Part shown: piece by piece, positions 1 through 8,245 of the stretch
How the letters are laid out: the number at the start of each line of letters is the position of its first letter
How positions within the stretch are numbered: position 1 is the first letter of the stretch
NCBI RefSeq assembly: GCF_000422805.1
Contig: NZ_KE383923.1
Location: 498,773 to 562,772, forward strand
Source of the DNA: Nocardioides halotolerans DSM 19273
Lineage (GTDB): Bacteria > Actinomycetota > Actinomycetes > Propionibacteriales > Nocardioidaceae
Direction: 5' to 3'
DNA: 64,000 nucleotides
The notes under the pieces: generated by a model
Told to the model about the DNA's origin: nothing
The model's input: only the letters and a program-made list of their open reading frames with translations
The model's database searches: none
Program-made: the position numbers and the translations under genes

Positions 1-1835
1 GCATCGGTGTCGTTCGCCAGGACGTTCGTGACCGCCGACGGCGTGTCCTGGGCGGTGGTGATCGTGTCGGCCCCTGCCACCGGCGGGTGGTTCGCGGTCA
101 CGGTCACCGGTGCCGTGTCACCGGTCGGCACCACGACGAGGTCGACGGCCGTCCCGCCCGCGTTGTTGTGGTAGGTCCCCGCCGTGGTCGTGACGCGCAC
201 ACCGAAGTGCAGCGTGACCTGACCCGACGCTGGCACGGTGAACGATCCGGACCAGGTGAGCTTCTGCCCGGCCACGGTCGGGTTGGCGCTGGTGACGCCG
301 GTCGTGGACCCGGCCGTGTAGCTGAACCCCGCCGGCAGGTCGTCGGTGATGCTGGTCAGGGTGGCCGCGGTGGAGTTCGGGTTCGTGACGGTGATCGTGT
401 AGCCGTCGGCATGGCCGCCCACGGCCGAGGCGCTGTCGGCGGTCTTGGTGGTGCTGAGCGGGCTGATGCCGAGCGGGGAGAACGTCGTCAGGTGGGCGCG
501 GGAGACCGAGCCACCGGCCGGCACGCTCACGCTCCAGCTGAGCCCGGCGCCGTTGTCGACCGCGTTGCTGCACTGCTGGCAGAGGTTGGGCAGCGGCGTG
601 CCGGTGCCGACGGCGCTCCAGACCGCGCTGTATCCGGACTCGTAGTAGGAGCTGCCTGCCGAGAGCGGGAAGAACTGCTCGATCCTGCTGCTCGGCCCGT
701 CCTCGCCCACACCGACGCACGCGATGGCGCCGGTGGCGGCGTCGTAGCGGCCGTAGCCGCTGTCGCTGTCCTGCAGGTAGCAGTCGGCGGCCTTGTAGAT
801 CACCGCGCTGATCGCGGACCCGGTGGTGTTCACGAGGGTGGACGAGGTGCGGTAGGACTCCTGGCCGACGACGTAGCTGTCGACCTGGTCGAGGTTGACG
901 CCCGGGACGAGCGTGACGACCGTGTGGATCTCGAAGGGGTTGCCGGCGGTGCCGGCGCCGCTCTTGGTCTGGCTGACCGGGGTGTACGCCGTCTGGCCCA
1001 CGCCACCGGCCGGCACGGACGCCGGGCCGTAGACGGTGCCGCCGAGCGCGACGAAGGTGCCGCAGGCGGTGTCGCCGTAGAACTCGCCGGAGAAGTCGCC
1101 GGTGTGCCGGACCGAGCAGTTGAGCACCGACGAGATGCCGATGCTGGTGAGCGGCCCCGCCGAGGTGATGTGGGCGCCGGTCGACGGGGTGATGGTGAGG
1201 CTCACGGTGGCCGGGGCACTCTGCCGGGTCGCGTTGTGCACGCGATAGGTGAAGGAGTCCGTCGAGGCGGTCTGCGTCGAGGTGTAGGTCACGGTGGCGG
1301 TGCAGAAACCCGTCTCGCACGCAGGCGTGCTGATGGTGCTCAGCGTGCCGTGGGCGGGAGCGTCGACGACCTGGAAGGCGAGGTCGTGGCCGCCGGGGTC
1401 GTAGCCGGAGAGCTCGATGTCGGCCGCGGCACCGTCCTCCAGGGTCGCCTCGGTGTCATAGGCCTCGAGAGCATTCGGGTCAGCGACCTCGATCGACATC
1501 GTCGCGACGTTCGAGTTCGACGTGCCGTCGTTCGCCCTCCACGTGAAGGAGTCGGAACCCACGTACCCGGCGCCCGGGGTGTAGGTGCACTCGCCGTCGG
1601 AGCAGTCCCCGCTGAGGGCTCCGTGTGTGGGTCCTGACACGACGGCGAAGGTCAGGGGGTCGCCCTCGTCGTCGAAGGCGTCGAGGAAGACGGACGCCGG
1701 CTCGTCGACGGAGACGAACATCGAGCCGTCCTCCGCCACGGGCGGAGCGCCCGAGGCGAACGACGGTGACACACCGACGCCGAGGACGCACGCGACCCCG
1801 AGCACGAACGCTGCCGAGAACCCTCGTCGAACCAT
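1..1835 (-). CDS. Secreted multidomain protein with cadherin/Ig-like and DUF11-type repeats (partial)
   Basis: The reading frame runs from an ATG at 1835-1833, behind a GGGGGAG ribosome site, and stays open to the window edge. About 611 residues are visible and the C-terminus is missing. The N-terminus is a Sec signal (MVRRGFSAAFVLGVACVLG, then an A-x-A-like site near residue 27). Two Ig-like/cadherin-tandem modules follow, marked by GDPLTFAVVSGPTHGALSG and a related GHDLAFQVVDAPAHGTLS. A cysteine-containing middle region comes next, then a DUF11-like stretch (SYTVTVTNPNSTAATLTSI type, seen as ITVTNPNSTAATLTSI). The visible part ends in a new repeat with the calcium-binding style VLANDTD. This architecture belongs to exported surface or adhesive proteins. 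The exact role cannot be told. Confidence 0.85.
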   Translation of the reverse strand, partial: MVRRGFSAAFVLGVACVLGVGVSPSFASGAPPVAEDGSMFVSVDEPASVFLDAFDDEGDPLTFAVVSGPTHGALSGDCSDGECTYTPGAGYVGSDSFTWRANDGTSNSNVATMSIEVADPNALEAYDTEATLEDGAAADIELSGYDPGGHDLAFQVVDAPAHGTLSTISTPACETGFCTATVTYTSTQTASTDSFTYRVHNATRQSAPATVSLTITPSTGAHITSAGPLTSIGISSVLNCSVRHTGDFSGEFYGDTACGTFVALGGTVYGPASVPAGGVGQTAYTPVSQTKSGAGTAGNPFEIHTVVTLVPGVNLDQVDSYVVGQESYRTSSTLVNTTGSAISAVIYKAADCYLQDSDSGYGRYDAATGAIACVGVGEDGPSSRIEQFFPLSAGSSYYESGYSAVWSAVGTGTPLPNLCQQCSNAVDNGAGLSWSVSVPAGGSVSRAHLTTFSPLGISPLSTTKTADSASAVGGHADGYTITVTNPNSTAATLTSITDDLPAGFSYTAGSTTGVTSANPTVAGQKLTWSGSFTVPASGQVTLHFGVRVTTTAGTYHNNAGGTAVDLVVVPTGDTAPVTVTANHPPVAGADTITTAQDTPSAVTNVLANDTD

Positions 1836-2029
1836 GATCTCCCCCTCGGATGCACTGGCCAGAGCCGTCCCCGAGGGCGTCCCGACACCGTAGGCAGGAG
1901 GCCCGGACGGTTCTCGGCCGAGGCGGATCATCGCCTCGATTGGGGAGGCACCTCACCCCTTCGGGCGAGCGTCACCGGGGAGCAAGTTCGGTCAAGCCCA
2001 CCCTCCCTTCGGCGAGGCAGGCTGGGTGC

Positions 2030-2908
2030 ATGGACGACCGGTCACTGGCAGGACGGGTCGCGCTCGTCACCGGCGCGTCGCGCGGGCTCGGGCGGGCGAC
2101 GGCCGTCGAGCTCGCCGCCGCGGGGGCGTACGTCGTGTGCACCGCCCGCAGCACGCGGGGCCACGCGACACAGACCGCCGTCGACGACCTCACCCTGGAG
2201 GGCACGCTCGACGCCGTCCGCAGGGCCGGCGGGGACGGCGAGTGGCACCGCTGCGACCACACCGAGCCGGCCCAGGTCGAGGCGCTGCTGCGCGACGTGC
2301 TCGACCGGCACGGGCGGGTCGACGTCCTGGTCAACAACGCGTGGGGCGGCCACGACCACCACGAGGACGTGCCCGGCGGGGAGGTCTGGGACGAGTCGCT
2401 GGAGCAGTTCCGGGCGATGCTGCTCGGCGGTGCCTACTCCGACTACGTCACGACCCTGCTCACGCTCAGGCTCGCGATGGGCCCGGCACGCAGCGGCATC
2501 GTGCTGACCACCACGTGGCACACCCCGGAGCCACCGGCGTGGCTCCCCTACGAGTCGAGCAAGGCGGCCAAGAACCGGCTCGTCTACGCCCTCGGCCACC
2601 ACCTCCAGGACAAGGGCATCCCGGTCATCGCGGTGGCGCCGGGCTGGATGCGCACCGAGCTGATGCTGACCCACCACACCGCCGACGAGCTGGCCGGGCA
2701 GACCGAGACGCCCCACTACGCGGCGCGCGTGATGGCGGCCCTCGCCGCCGACCCCGAGGCGATGAGCCTCACCGGTCAGGTCGTCGACGTCGGCGAGCTG
2801 GCCGAGCGCTACGGCATCGACGACCTCGACGGCACCCGACCGCACGTGAACGCCGGCCGCTACCGCCCCAGCCCGGTGCCGCCACCGCTCCCCGCTGCGG
2901 ATCGCTAG
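2030..2908 (+). CDS. SDR family NAD(P)-dependent oxidoreductase
   Basis: This is a 292-residue short-chain dehydrogenase with a Rossmann nucleotide site TGASRGLG at residues 14-21, VNNAWGG at 101-107 and a Y174-x3-K178 active-site pair in YESSK. The usual catalytic serine about 13 residues before the tyrosine is not present; the region reads LTTTWH, so a threonine may substitute. The ATG at 2030 puts the Rossmann strand at the normal distance, and longer upstream starts would add unrelated sequence. It diverges from the secreted-protein gene and ends 8 nt from the convergent histidine kinase. The substrate is unknown. Confidence 0.85.
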   Translation: MDDRSLAGRVALVTGASRGLGRATAVELAAAGAYVVCTARSTRGHATQTAVDDLTLEGTLDAVRRAGGDGEWHRCDHTEPAQVEALLRDVLDRHGRVDVLVNNAWGGHDHHEDVPGGEVWDESLEQFRAMLLGGAYSDYVTTLLTLRLAMGPARSGIVLTTTWHTPEPPAWLPYESSKAAKNRLVYALGHHLQDKGIPVIAVAPGWMRTELMLTHHTADELAGQTETPHYAARVMAALAADPEAMSLTGQVVDVGELAERYGIDDLDGTRPHVNAGRYRPSPVPPPLPAADR

Positions 2909-2916
2909 GCCATGTC

Positions 2917-4119
2917 CTAGCGCCTCGGCAGCAGGACCGAGAGGTGCTCGGGAGTCTCGCCCGAGAGCCGGCCGCCCAGGGCGGTGATCACCGCCCGCGC
3001 CTGGGTGAGGGGGATGTGCACGTTGGGCCCGGTGACCGGCCGGACGCCGCCGCTCGAGATCTCGATCGAGAGGTGGCCCTCGGGGTCGGCGTCGAAGACC
3101 ATCCGGACCGCGCCCTGCCCGCGCCTGAGCACGTCGGCCAGCAGCAGGTCGAGGATGTGCTCGACCGGCCCGGGGGTGTACGTCGTCTCGATCTCGCCCT
3201 CGACCGCGGCGGTGAGCTGGCGGTCCTGCTCGCCGAGCGCGTCGGCCCAGGCCTGCGCGGCCTGGGTCGCCAGGTCGCGCAGCGGGATCTCGGCGCCGGC
3301 CACCAGGGCCCCACGACGGGCGAGCGCGACCAGGTCGCCGGTGACCGAGTCGATGGCCTCGATCCGGCCGATCGAGCGCGTGGCGGCCTGCCGCGCGTCG
3401 GGGGGTACGTCGTCGCGCTCGGCGAACTCCTCGAGCTCGAGCCGCAGCCCGGTCAGGGGCGTGCGCAGCACGTGCGACGCATGCTCGGCGAACGCCTGCT
3501 CGGAGGCCAGCCGTTCCTGGAGCTGCCCGGCGGAGGTGAGCAGCGCCTGGCTGATCGCCTTCGCCTCGGGGATCCGGGTGCGGGGCAGGTCGAGGTCGAA
3601 CCGGCCGCGACCCAGCTGCCCGGCGGCCCCGGCGAGCTGCCGGAACGGCCCCGAGAGCAGCAGTGCCATGACGTAACCCACCAGCGCCGCCAGCAGCGCC
3701 ACGAGGACCACGAGGAAGCCCAGCGACCCCTTGTCGCGGGAGGTGAGGCTGCCGAGCACCTCACCGGCCTGCGTCAGCGTCACCGTGCCGCCCGCGGCGT
3801 CGACGGTGGCCCGGATCGCGTCGTCGGGACGGTCCTCGTCGTACGCCTTGCCCTCGACGACGATCGGCTCGTCGTCGACGGGGTCGTACTGCAGCCGGTC
3901 GGAGGTGTCGACGAGCCCGGAGAGGTACGCGCGGTCCACCGGCCGGCCGAGCTGCTCGCGCTGGTCGATCAGGAGAGCGACGGCAATGGCCTCGCCGCGC
4001 AGCTCACGGCTCTCGTGGGTGCGCTGCTCGGAGTACTCCGTGTAGCCCCGGACCCACAGCGCGCCGACGACCAGCACGACGCTGAGGACGACGAACGATG
4101 CCGTCAGCCGCGCCCGCAC
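2917..4119 (-). CDS. Two-component sensor histidine kinase with degenerate ATPase domain
   Basis: 400 residues from a GTG behind GGAGGTGAGG. Membrane segments lie at about 8-28 and 132-155 and flank an extracytoplasmic sensor of about 100 residues. A HAMP-like linker follows, then a clear HisKA H-box (ASHVLRTPLTGLRLELEEF) with the phospho-acceptor His216. The C-terminal ATPase region is odd. The N-box position reads LLLADVLRRG instead of a DNALRHG type, and the G1 position reads ISSGGVRP instead of D-x-G-x-G. Autophosphorylation may therefore be weak or absent. It sits 25 nt downstream of its response regulator and is surely cotranscribed with it. The signal sensed is unknown. Confidence 0.88.
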   Translation of the reverse strand: MRARLTASFVVLSVVLVVGALWVRGYTEYSEQRTHESRELRGEAIAVALLIDQREQLGRPVDRAYLSGLVDTSDRLQYDPVDDEPIVVEGKAYDEDRPDDAIRATVDAAGGTVTLTQAGEVLGSLTSRDKGSLGFLVVLVALLAALVGYVMALLLSGPFRQLAGAAGQLGRGRFDLDLPRTRIPEAKAISQALLTSAGQLQERLASEQAFAEHASHVLRTPLTGLRLELEEFAERDDVPPDARQAATRSIGRIEAIDSVTGDLVALARRGALVAGAEIPLRDLATQAAQAWADALGEQDRQLTAAVEGEIETTYTPGPVEHILDLLLADVLRRGQGAVRMVFDADPEGHLSIEISSGGVRPVTGPNVHIPLTQARAVITALGGRLSGETPEHLSVLLPRR

Positions 4120-4144
4120 CCCTCACCTCCCCGGCGGTCCGAGC

Positions 4145-4837
4145 TCAGTCGGACGGGCTGCCCTCGAGGCGGAACCCGACCCCGCGCACGGCGACGACCT
4201 TCTCCTGGACCCCCACGCTCTCGAGCTTCTGGCGCAGCCGGCCGATGGTGACGTCGAGCGTCTTGGTGGAGCCGTACCAGTTCTCGTCCCACACGTCGGC
4301 CATCAGGCGGGTGCGCGAGACGACCTTGTCCTTGTTGGCGACCAGGACGTTGAGGACCTCGAACTCCTTGCCGGTCAGCGGCACCTCGTCGTCGCCGGAG
4401 AACACGCGGCGCGCGGCCACGTCGATGCGCAGGCCGCCCTCGGTGCCGCTCTCGGCGGCGGTCGCGGCGTTGTTGGTGCGCCGCAGGAGCGCGCGGACCC
4501 GCGCCTGGAGCTCGGCCAGCCCGAACGGCTTGGCCATGTAGTCGTCGGCGCCGTAGTCGAGGCCGACCACGCGGTCGAGCTCGCCGGCGCGGGCGGTGAC
4601 GATCATGATCGCGCCGTCGTAGCCGCCGTCACGGGCCTTGCGACAGACCTCCAGCCCGTCCATGTCGGGCAGCCCCAGGTCGAGGATGACGACGTCGGCG
4701 TGCCGCGCCTGGACGTCGTCGAGCGCCTTCTGGCCGGAGTCGACCCAGTGCACGTCGTAACCCTCGCGCTCCAGGGTGCGGACCAGCGGGAACGCGATGT
4801 CCTCCTCGTCCTCGACGACGAGGACTCTCTGCGGCAT
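4145..4837 (-). CDS. OmpR/PhoB-family response regulator
   Basis: 230 residues. The receiver domain (about 1-120) has the acidic pair D10/E11, the phosphorylation site D53 (ILDLGLPDMDG) and K103 (MAKPFGLAEL). The C-terminal winged-helix DNA-binding domain (about 135-225) contains LTGKEFEVLNVLVANKDKVV and the recognition region TKTLDVTIGRLRQKL. It precedes the histidine-kinase gene by 25 nt, forming an operon. Its targets cannot be read from the window. Confidence 0.94.
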   Translation of the reverse strand: MPQRVLVVEDEEDIAFPLVRTLEREGYDVHWVDSGQKALDDVQARHADVVILDLGLPDMDGLEVCRKARDGGYDGAIMIVTARAGELDRVVGLDYGADDYMAKPFGLAELQARVRALLRRTNNAATAAESGTEGGLRIDVAARRVFSGDDEVPLTGKEFEVLNVLVANKDKVVSRTRLMADVWDENWYGSTKTLDVTIGRLRQKLESVGVQEKVVAVRGVGFRLEGSPSD

Positions 4838-4911
4838 GCCGCGATGATAGGACTAGACAGCCGGTGCGCGTGGCTCAACGCACCGATCGCCGCCGGTGCG
4901 CGGCCCTCGTC

Positions 4912-5445
4912 CTACGCGACCGGTATCCGGGTGCGGGTCCGCGCGACCGCCGGCTGCGGGGTCCGCCGCCCCGCCGTGACGGCGAGGACGAGCGCCACGA
5001 GCGCGGCTCCGACGAGCAGCATCCAGCCCCCGCCCATCAGGAACGGGTAGCCGATGTAGGGCACGCCGAGCCAGACCCGGGCGTACGTCGCACTGGTCAG
5101 CTCGACGTCCCATCGGTCGGCCGTGCGGTCTGCCTCGGTCGTGGCGACGCCGTCGCGAACGGCCACGATGCGGCGGCTCACCCGGTCGTCGGCGGCACCG
5201 CGCGGCGGGCGGAGGCTGATGACGTCGCCGACCTCCAGGTCCGCGGCCGGCACCTCGCGGACGAACACGACCGACCCCCGCGCGAGCGAGCCGTCCATCG
5301 ACCGGTCGGACACGACGGTGCGCTCCAGCCCGAGCACGGCGGGCAGCAGCACGAGCAGGACCACGGGTGCGAGCACCAGCAGTCCGAGCGCGAGCCGCCG
5401 TTGGTCGCCGTGGGACGACCGGTGCGGAACGGGCGCGATCTCCAA
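4912..5445 (-). CDS. S26-family signal-peptidase-like protein
   Basis: 177 residues from a TTG with a strong upstream AGGGGGGT site. There is one membrane segment near residues 18-42 and a second near 138-160. The S26 serine box is present (SDRSMDGSLARGSVVFVREV), with Ser in the S-M dipeptide, followed by LEVGDVISLRPP. The second catalytic box reads DDRVSRRIVAV. Archaeal/SipW-type enzymes have His at the third position of V-S/T-H-R and bacterial LepB types have Lys, but here it is Arg. The protein may be inactive or use different chemistry. It could process exported proteins such as the one at 1-1835, but no link is shown. Confidence 0.75.
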   Translation of the reverse strand: MEIAPVPHRSSHGDQRRLALGLLVLAPVVLLVLLPAVLGLERTVVSDRSMDGSLARGSVVFVREVPAADLEVGDVISLRPPRGAADDRVSRRIVAVRDGVATTEADRTADRWDVELTSATYARVWLGVPYIGYPFLMGGGWMLLVGAALVALVLAVTAGRRTPQPAVARTRTRIPVA

Positions 5446-5619
5446 GACAGACCCCCCTGCAGGACGGGCCGTCCCGAGCGGCCCGTGATCGCCAAACTAG
5501 GTGGACTGTGTCCCCTCGGGTCCACGACTGGTCCACACCACCACCAAGGTTGGGTAACAGCTGCGCCCGCTCGGCTCCGAGCCCGCCCTGCGGTGGTCTC
5601 GACGCGCGGTCGCGGCTGC

Positions 5620-6537
5620 TCAGGCAAACAGGTCGCCGTACTCCTCGACCCGCGCCAGGACCTGGTCGTACCTCAGCTGCTCGAGCGCGTCGGGGTCCTC
5701 GGCGCCCGCCTCGACCTCGTCCCACCCCAGCGGCGCGGCGACGTACGGCTTGTCCTTGCCGCGCAGCGAGTACGGCGAGATCGTCGTCTTCGAGCCGGAG
5801 TTCTGCGACCAGTCGAGGAAGACCTTCCCCGAGCGGCGCGCCTTGGTCATCGTCGCCGTCACGAGCGTGGGATGGGCCTTCTCGAGCTCCTCGGCGACGG
5901 TCTTGGCCAGCGCGGTGCTCTGGTCCGTCGGCAGCGGCTTCGGCAGGTCGGCGTAGAGGTGCAGCCCCTTGCTGCCGCTGGTGACGGGCTTGGGCACCAG
6001 CCCGCGCTCCTCGAGCGCCTCGGAGACGAGCAGGGCGACCTGGCAGCACTCGTGCAGCCCGGCCGGCTCGCCCGGGTCGAGGTCGATCACCAGCCGGTCG
6101 GCATTGCGGGGCCTGCCGTTGCGGCCGACGGTCCACTGGTGCACGTGCAGCTCGAGCGCGGCCAGGTTGACCAGCCAGGTCAGGGTGGCCAGGTCGTCGA
6201 CGATCGGGAAGGTGAGCGTGCCCTCCTCCTTCGAAGCCGTGCGCGAGCCGGTGGTCGGGACGGTCACGGTGTGCACCCACGACGGGGTGCCCGCGGGCGT
6301 GTTCTTCTCGAAGAAGCTCATGTCCTCGACACCGTGCGGCCAGCGGATGCGCGTGACGGCGCGGTCCTTGAGGTGCGGCAGCATGACCGGCGCGATCTGG
6401 GCGTAGTAGCTCAGCACCTCGCCCTTGGTGGTGCCGGTGCGGGGGTAGAGGACCTTGTCGAGGCTGCTGATCTTCAGCGTGCGGCCCTCGACGTCGACGT
6501 AGACCTCTGCCTTGTCGTGCTGCTCGCGCCTCGCCAT
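5620..6537 (-). CDS. ligD: LigD polymerase domain protein (NHEJ primase-polymerase)
   Basis: 305 residues. This is the archaeo-eukaryotic primase-type polymerase of bacterial non-homologous end joining, which fills gaps at broken DNA ends. The metal-binding D-x-D is seen in RLVIDLDPGEP, with SGSKGLHLYADL and KARRSGKVFLDWSQN further on, all typical of LigD/PolDom. The ATG at 6537 overlaps the transpeptidase stop by 1 nt (TGATG), indicating translational coupling. The polymerase is a separate protein here, not fused to ligase as in mycobacterial LigD. No phosphoesterase domain is encoded beside it. Confidence 0.93.
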   Translation of the reverse strand: MARREQHDKAEVYVDVEGRTLKISSLDKVLYPRTGTTKGEVLSYYAQIAPVMLPHLKDRAVTRIRWPHGVEDMSFFEKNTPAGTPSWVHTVTVPTTGSRTASKEEGTLTFPIVDDLATLTWLVNLAALELHVHQWTVGRNGRPRNADRLVIDLDPGEPAGLHECCQVALLVSEALEERGLVPKPVTSGSKGLHLYADLPKPLPTDQSTALAKTVAEELEKAHPTLVTATMTKARRSGKVFLDWSQNSGSKTTISPYSLRGKDKPYVAAPLGWDEVEAGAEDPDALEQLRYDQVLARVEEYGDLFA

Positions 6538-7205
6538 CAGCGCCCCACCGCGATGACGGGGACCCGGCCCGGGTCCAGGGCGCGCATCAGCTTGTCCATG
6601 AACACGCCGGGCGCGCTCACGCAGCCGGCGGTGGCCCCCGCGCCGTTGACGTGAAGGAAGATGCCGGCGCCGCGGTGCCGCACCTGGGCGACGTTGAAGT
6701 CGGTGACGACCGAGATGCGGTACTGGCGACCGAAGTCGGTGAGCCGCTCGGAGGCGTCGGGGTCGCTGGCCGGCAGCCACCAGCGGAAGCCGCCCTCGGC
6801 CTGGTTGCGGTAGCGGTTGTAGTGGGGAGACGCGTTGTCCTGCACCCAGAAGTCGCCGGGCTCGACGTGGCGGTAGCGCAGCCGCCACCGCTCGTCGGCG
6901 GCGCCGGTGCCGAACGCCCACGGGAGCGCGTAGGTGCCGAGCGGCGTGGTGCCGGTGCCCTGCTCGCGCCGGGTGCCTCGCACCAGGCCGCCGTAGCCGA
7001 TCCGCCCGTCCTCGGCGCCGAACCTGGCCCTCCAGCCGCTGCCGGCGAGCTTCCAGAACGTCACCCGGGCGTGGTGGCCGTCGGTGTGGTTGACGGTGAC
7101 GACCTGCGTGGTGCCCTCGCGCAGGTGGATCTTGACCCCGTCGAGGGTGACGGACGCGCCGGGGCCGGCCGCGAGCGCGGCGGCGACGACGAGCTCGGCG
7201 ATCAC
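6537..7205 (-). CDS. L,D-transpeptidase family protein embedded in the NHEJ operon
   Basis: 222 residues from a GTG that overlaps the upstream ligase stop by 4 nt (GTGA). A short hydrophobic N-terminus (MIAELVVAAALAAG) looks like a signal peptide. The YkuD catalytic motif is complete: IFLHVNGAGATAGCVSAP holds the conserved His, the Gly-Cys nucleophile and the following Ser. Preceding segments (GTGTTPLGTYALPWAFGTG) match the group that binds peptidoglycan-like substrates. The expected role is forming or modifying 3-3 cross-links outside the membrane. Its position between two DNA-repair genes, coupled to both, is unexpected. Confidence 0.9.
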   Translation of the reverse strand: MIAELVVAAALAAGPGASVTLDGVKIHLREGTTQVVTVNHTDGHHARVTFWKLAGSGWRARFGAEDGRIGYGGLVRGTRREQGTGTTPLGTYALPWAFGTGAADERWRLRYRHVEPGDFWVQDNASPHYNRYRNQAEGGFRWWLPASDPDASERLTDFGRQYRISVVTDFNVAQVRHRGAGIFLHVNGAGATAGCVSAPGVFMDKLMRALDPGRVPVIAVGR

Positions 7206-8137
7206 GCGTCGCTCCGGACGTCACTGGGCGCGAGGTCGGGACGCACGCCGCGGTAGGACGGCTGGCGCAGCCGGGTGTAGCCGACCCCGTGGGTCTCGAC
7301 GTCGACGACGAGCACCGGCTCGACCCAGAACGTGCCCCGCGCGTCGACGGCCGGCACCTCGTCGTCGAAGGGGCTGTCGGCACGCCCGATCGGGGCGACG
7401 AGCTCGGTCAGCGAGCGGCTCGCGACCGCGCCGATGCCGCTGCCGACCCGGCCGCGGTAGACGAGGCCCTCCCCGGTGAGCTCACCGACGAGCAGGGCGG
7501 CCAACCGGTCGCTGGTGCCCTCCTGCGGGCGCCAGCCACCCACGACGTAGGAGCGCCGGTGCCGGTGCGCGAACTTCAGCCAGCTGCGGCTGCGCTCGCC
7601 GAAGACGTAGCGCGAGGTGCTCCTCTTGCTGACGATCCCCTCGAGCCCCTGCTGGAGCGTCGCGTCGAACAGCATCGGGCCGTCGTCGTAGGCGTCGGGG
7701 ACCTGCCAGGTGGAGTGCTCGAGGCCGAGGCCGCGGAGGATCCTGCGGCGCTCCCCCAGCGGCTGGTCGGTCACGTCCTTGCCGTCGACCCGCATCACGT
7801 CGAAGACCATGTAGGTCGCCGGGAGCCGGTCGGCGAGGCGGGCCGCGCTGGCGGCGTTGCGCACGTGCATCCGGTCCTGGAGCACCCGGAAGTCGGGCAG
7901 CCCGCGGTCGTTGAGCGCGATCACCTCGCCGTCGACGAGCAGGTCGCGGTCGCCCAGCGGGCTGCGGTTGAGCTCGGGCCAGGCGACGGTGACGGGGTTC
8001 TCGTTGCGGCTCAGCAGCCGCGTGGTGCCGCCCCTGGTGGTGTCGGCGAGGACGCGCACGCCGTCCCACTTCACCTCGTGCGACCAGCCGGCATCGGTCG
8101 GCACATGGGTACCGGTCGTCGCGAGCATGGGGCGCAT
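7202..8137 (-). CDS. ligD: ATP-dependent DNA ligase (LigD ligase domain)
   Basis: 311 residues. This is an ATP-dependent ligase of the LigD type that seals ends held by Ku. The adenylated lysine motif is EVKWDGVRV near residue 24. Later nucleotidyltransferase motifs include LVDGEVIAL and GLEGIVSKR, and the OB-fold domain starts near LKFAHRHRRSYVVGGWRPQ. It is the first gene of the three-gene minus-strand operon (ligase, LDT, polymerase) and diverges from ku across 108 bp, so both arms of the pathway share a promoter region. Confidence 0.94.
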   Translation of the reverse strand: MRPMLATTGTHVPTDAGWSHEVKWDGVRVLADTTRGGTTRLLSRNENPVTVAWPELNRSPLGDRDLLVDGEVIALNDRGLPDFRVLQDRMHVRNAASAARLADRLPATYMVFDVMRVDGKDVTDQPLGERRRILRGLGLEHSTWQVPDAYDDGPMLFDATLQQGLEGIVSKRSTSRYVFGERSRSWLKFAHRHRRSYVVGGWRPQEGTSDRLAALLVGELTGEGLVYRGRVGSGIGAVASRSLTELVAPIGRADSPFDDEVPAVDARGTFWVEPVLVVDVETHGVGYTRLRQPSYRGVRPDLAPSDVRSDA

Positions 8138-8245
8138 GGCCCCATCCTCGCCGATCGGGTGACCGATGGATTCTCGGCGTCACACCGGTCACACTGGTCA
8201 CGGTCTCGGTTGGAGCAGGGTTCGCGCACACAGGAGGAGTGACGG
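8138..8245. promoter_or_regulatory. Divergent promoter region between ligD ligase and ku
   Basis: This 108-bp gap between back-to-back NHEJ genes must hold the promoters for both directions. I see a direct repeat-like stretch (ggtcacactggtcacggtc, about 8184-8202) that could be a regulator site. On the ku side an AGGAGG ribosome site lies at 8232-8237. No -10/-35 pair could be assigned with confidence. Confidence 0.5.

Noticed and set aside
87..1637. Long open frame on the plus strand, rich in Arg/Gly/Val
   Set aside because: It is antisense to the secreted repeat protein, has a random high-GC composition and no family motifs. The minus frame has a signal peptide and clear Ig-like repeats.
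2026..4251. A 741-residue plus-strand open frame spanning two genes
   Set aside because: It is a shadow of the SDR gene and the opposite-strand kinase; Arg/Pro-rich, no domain.
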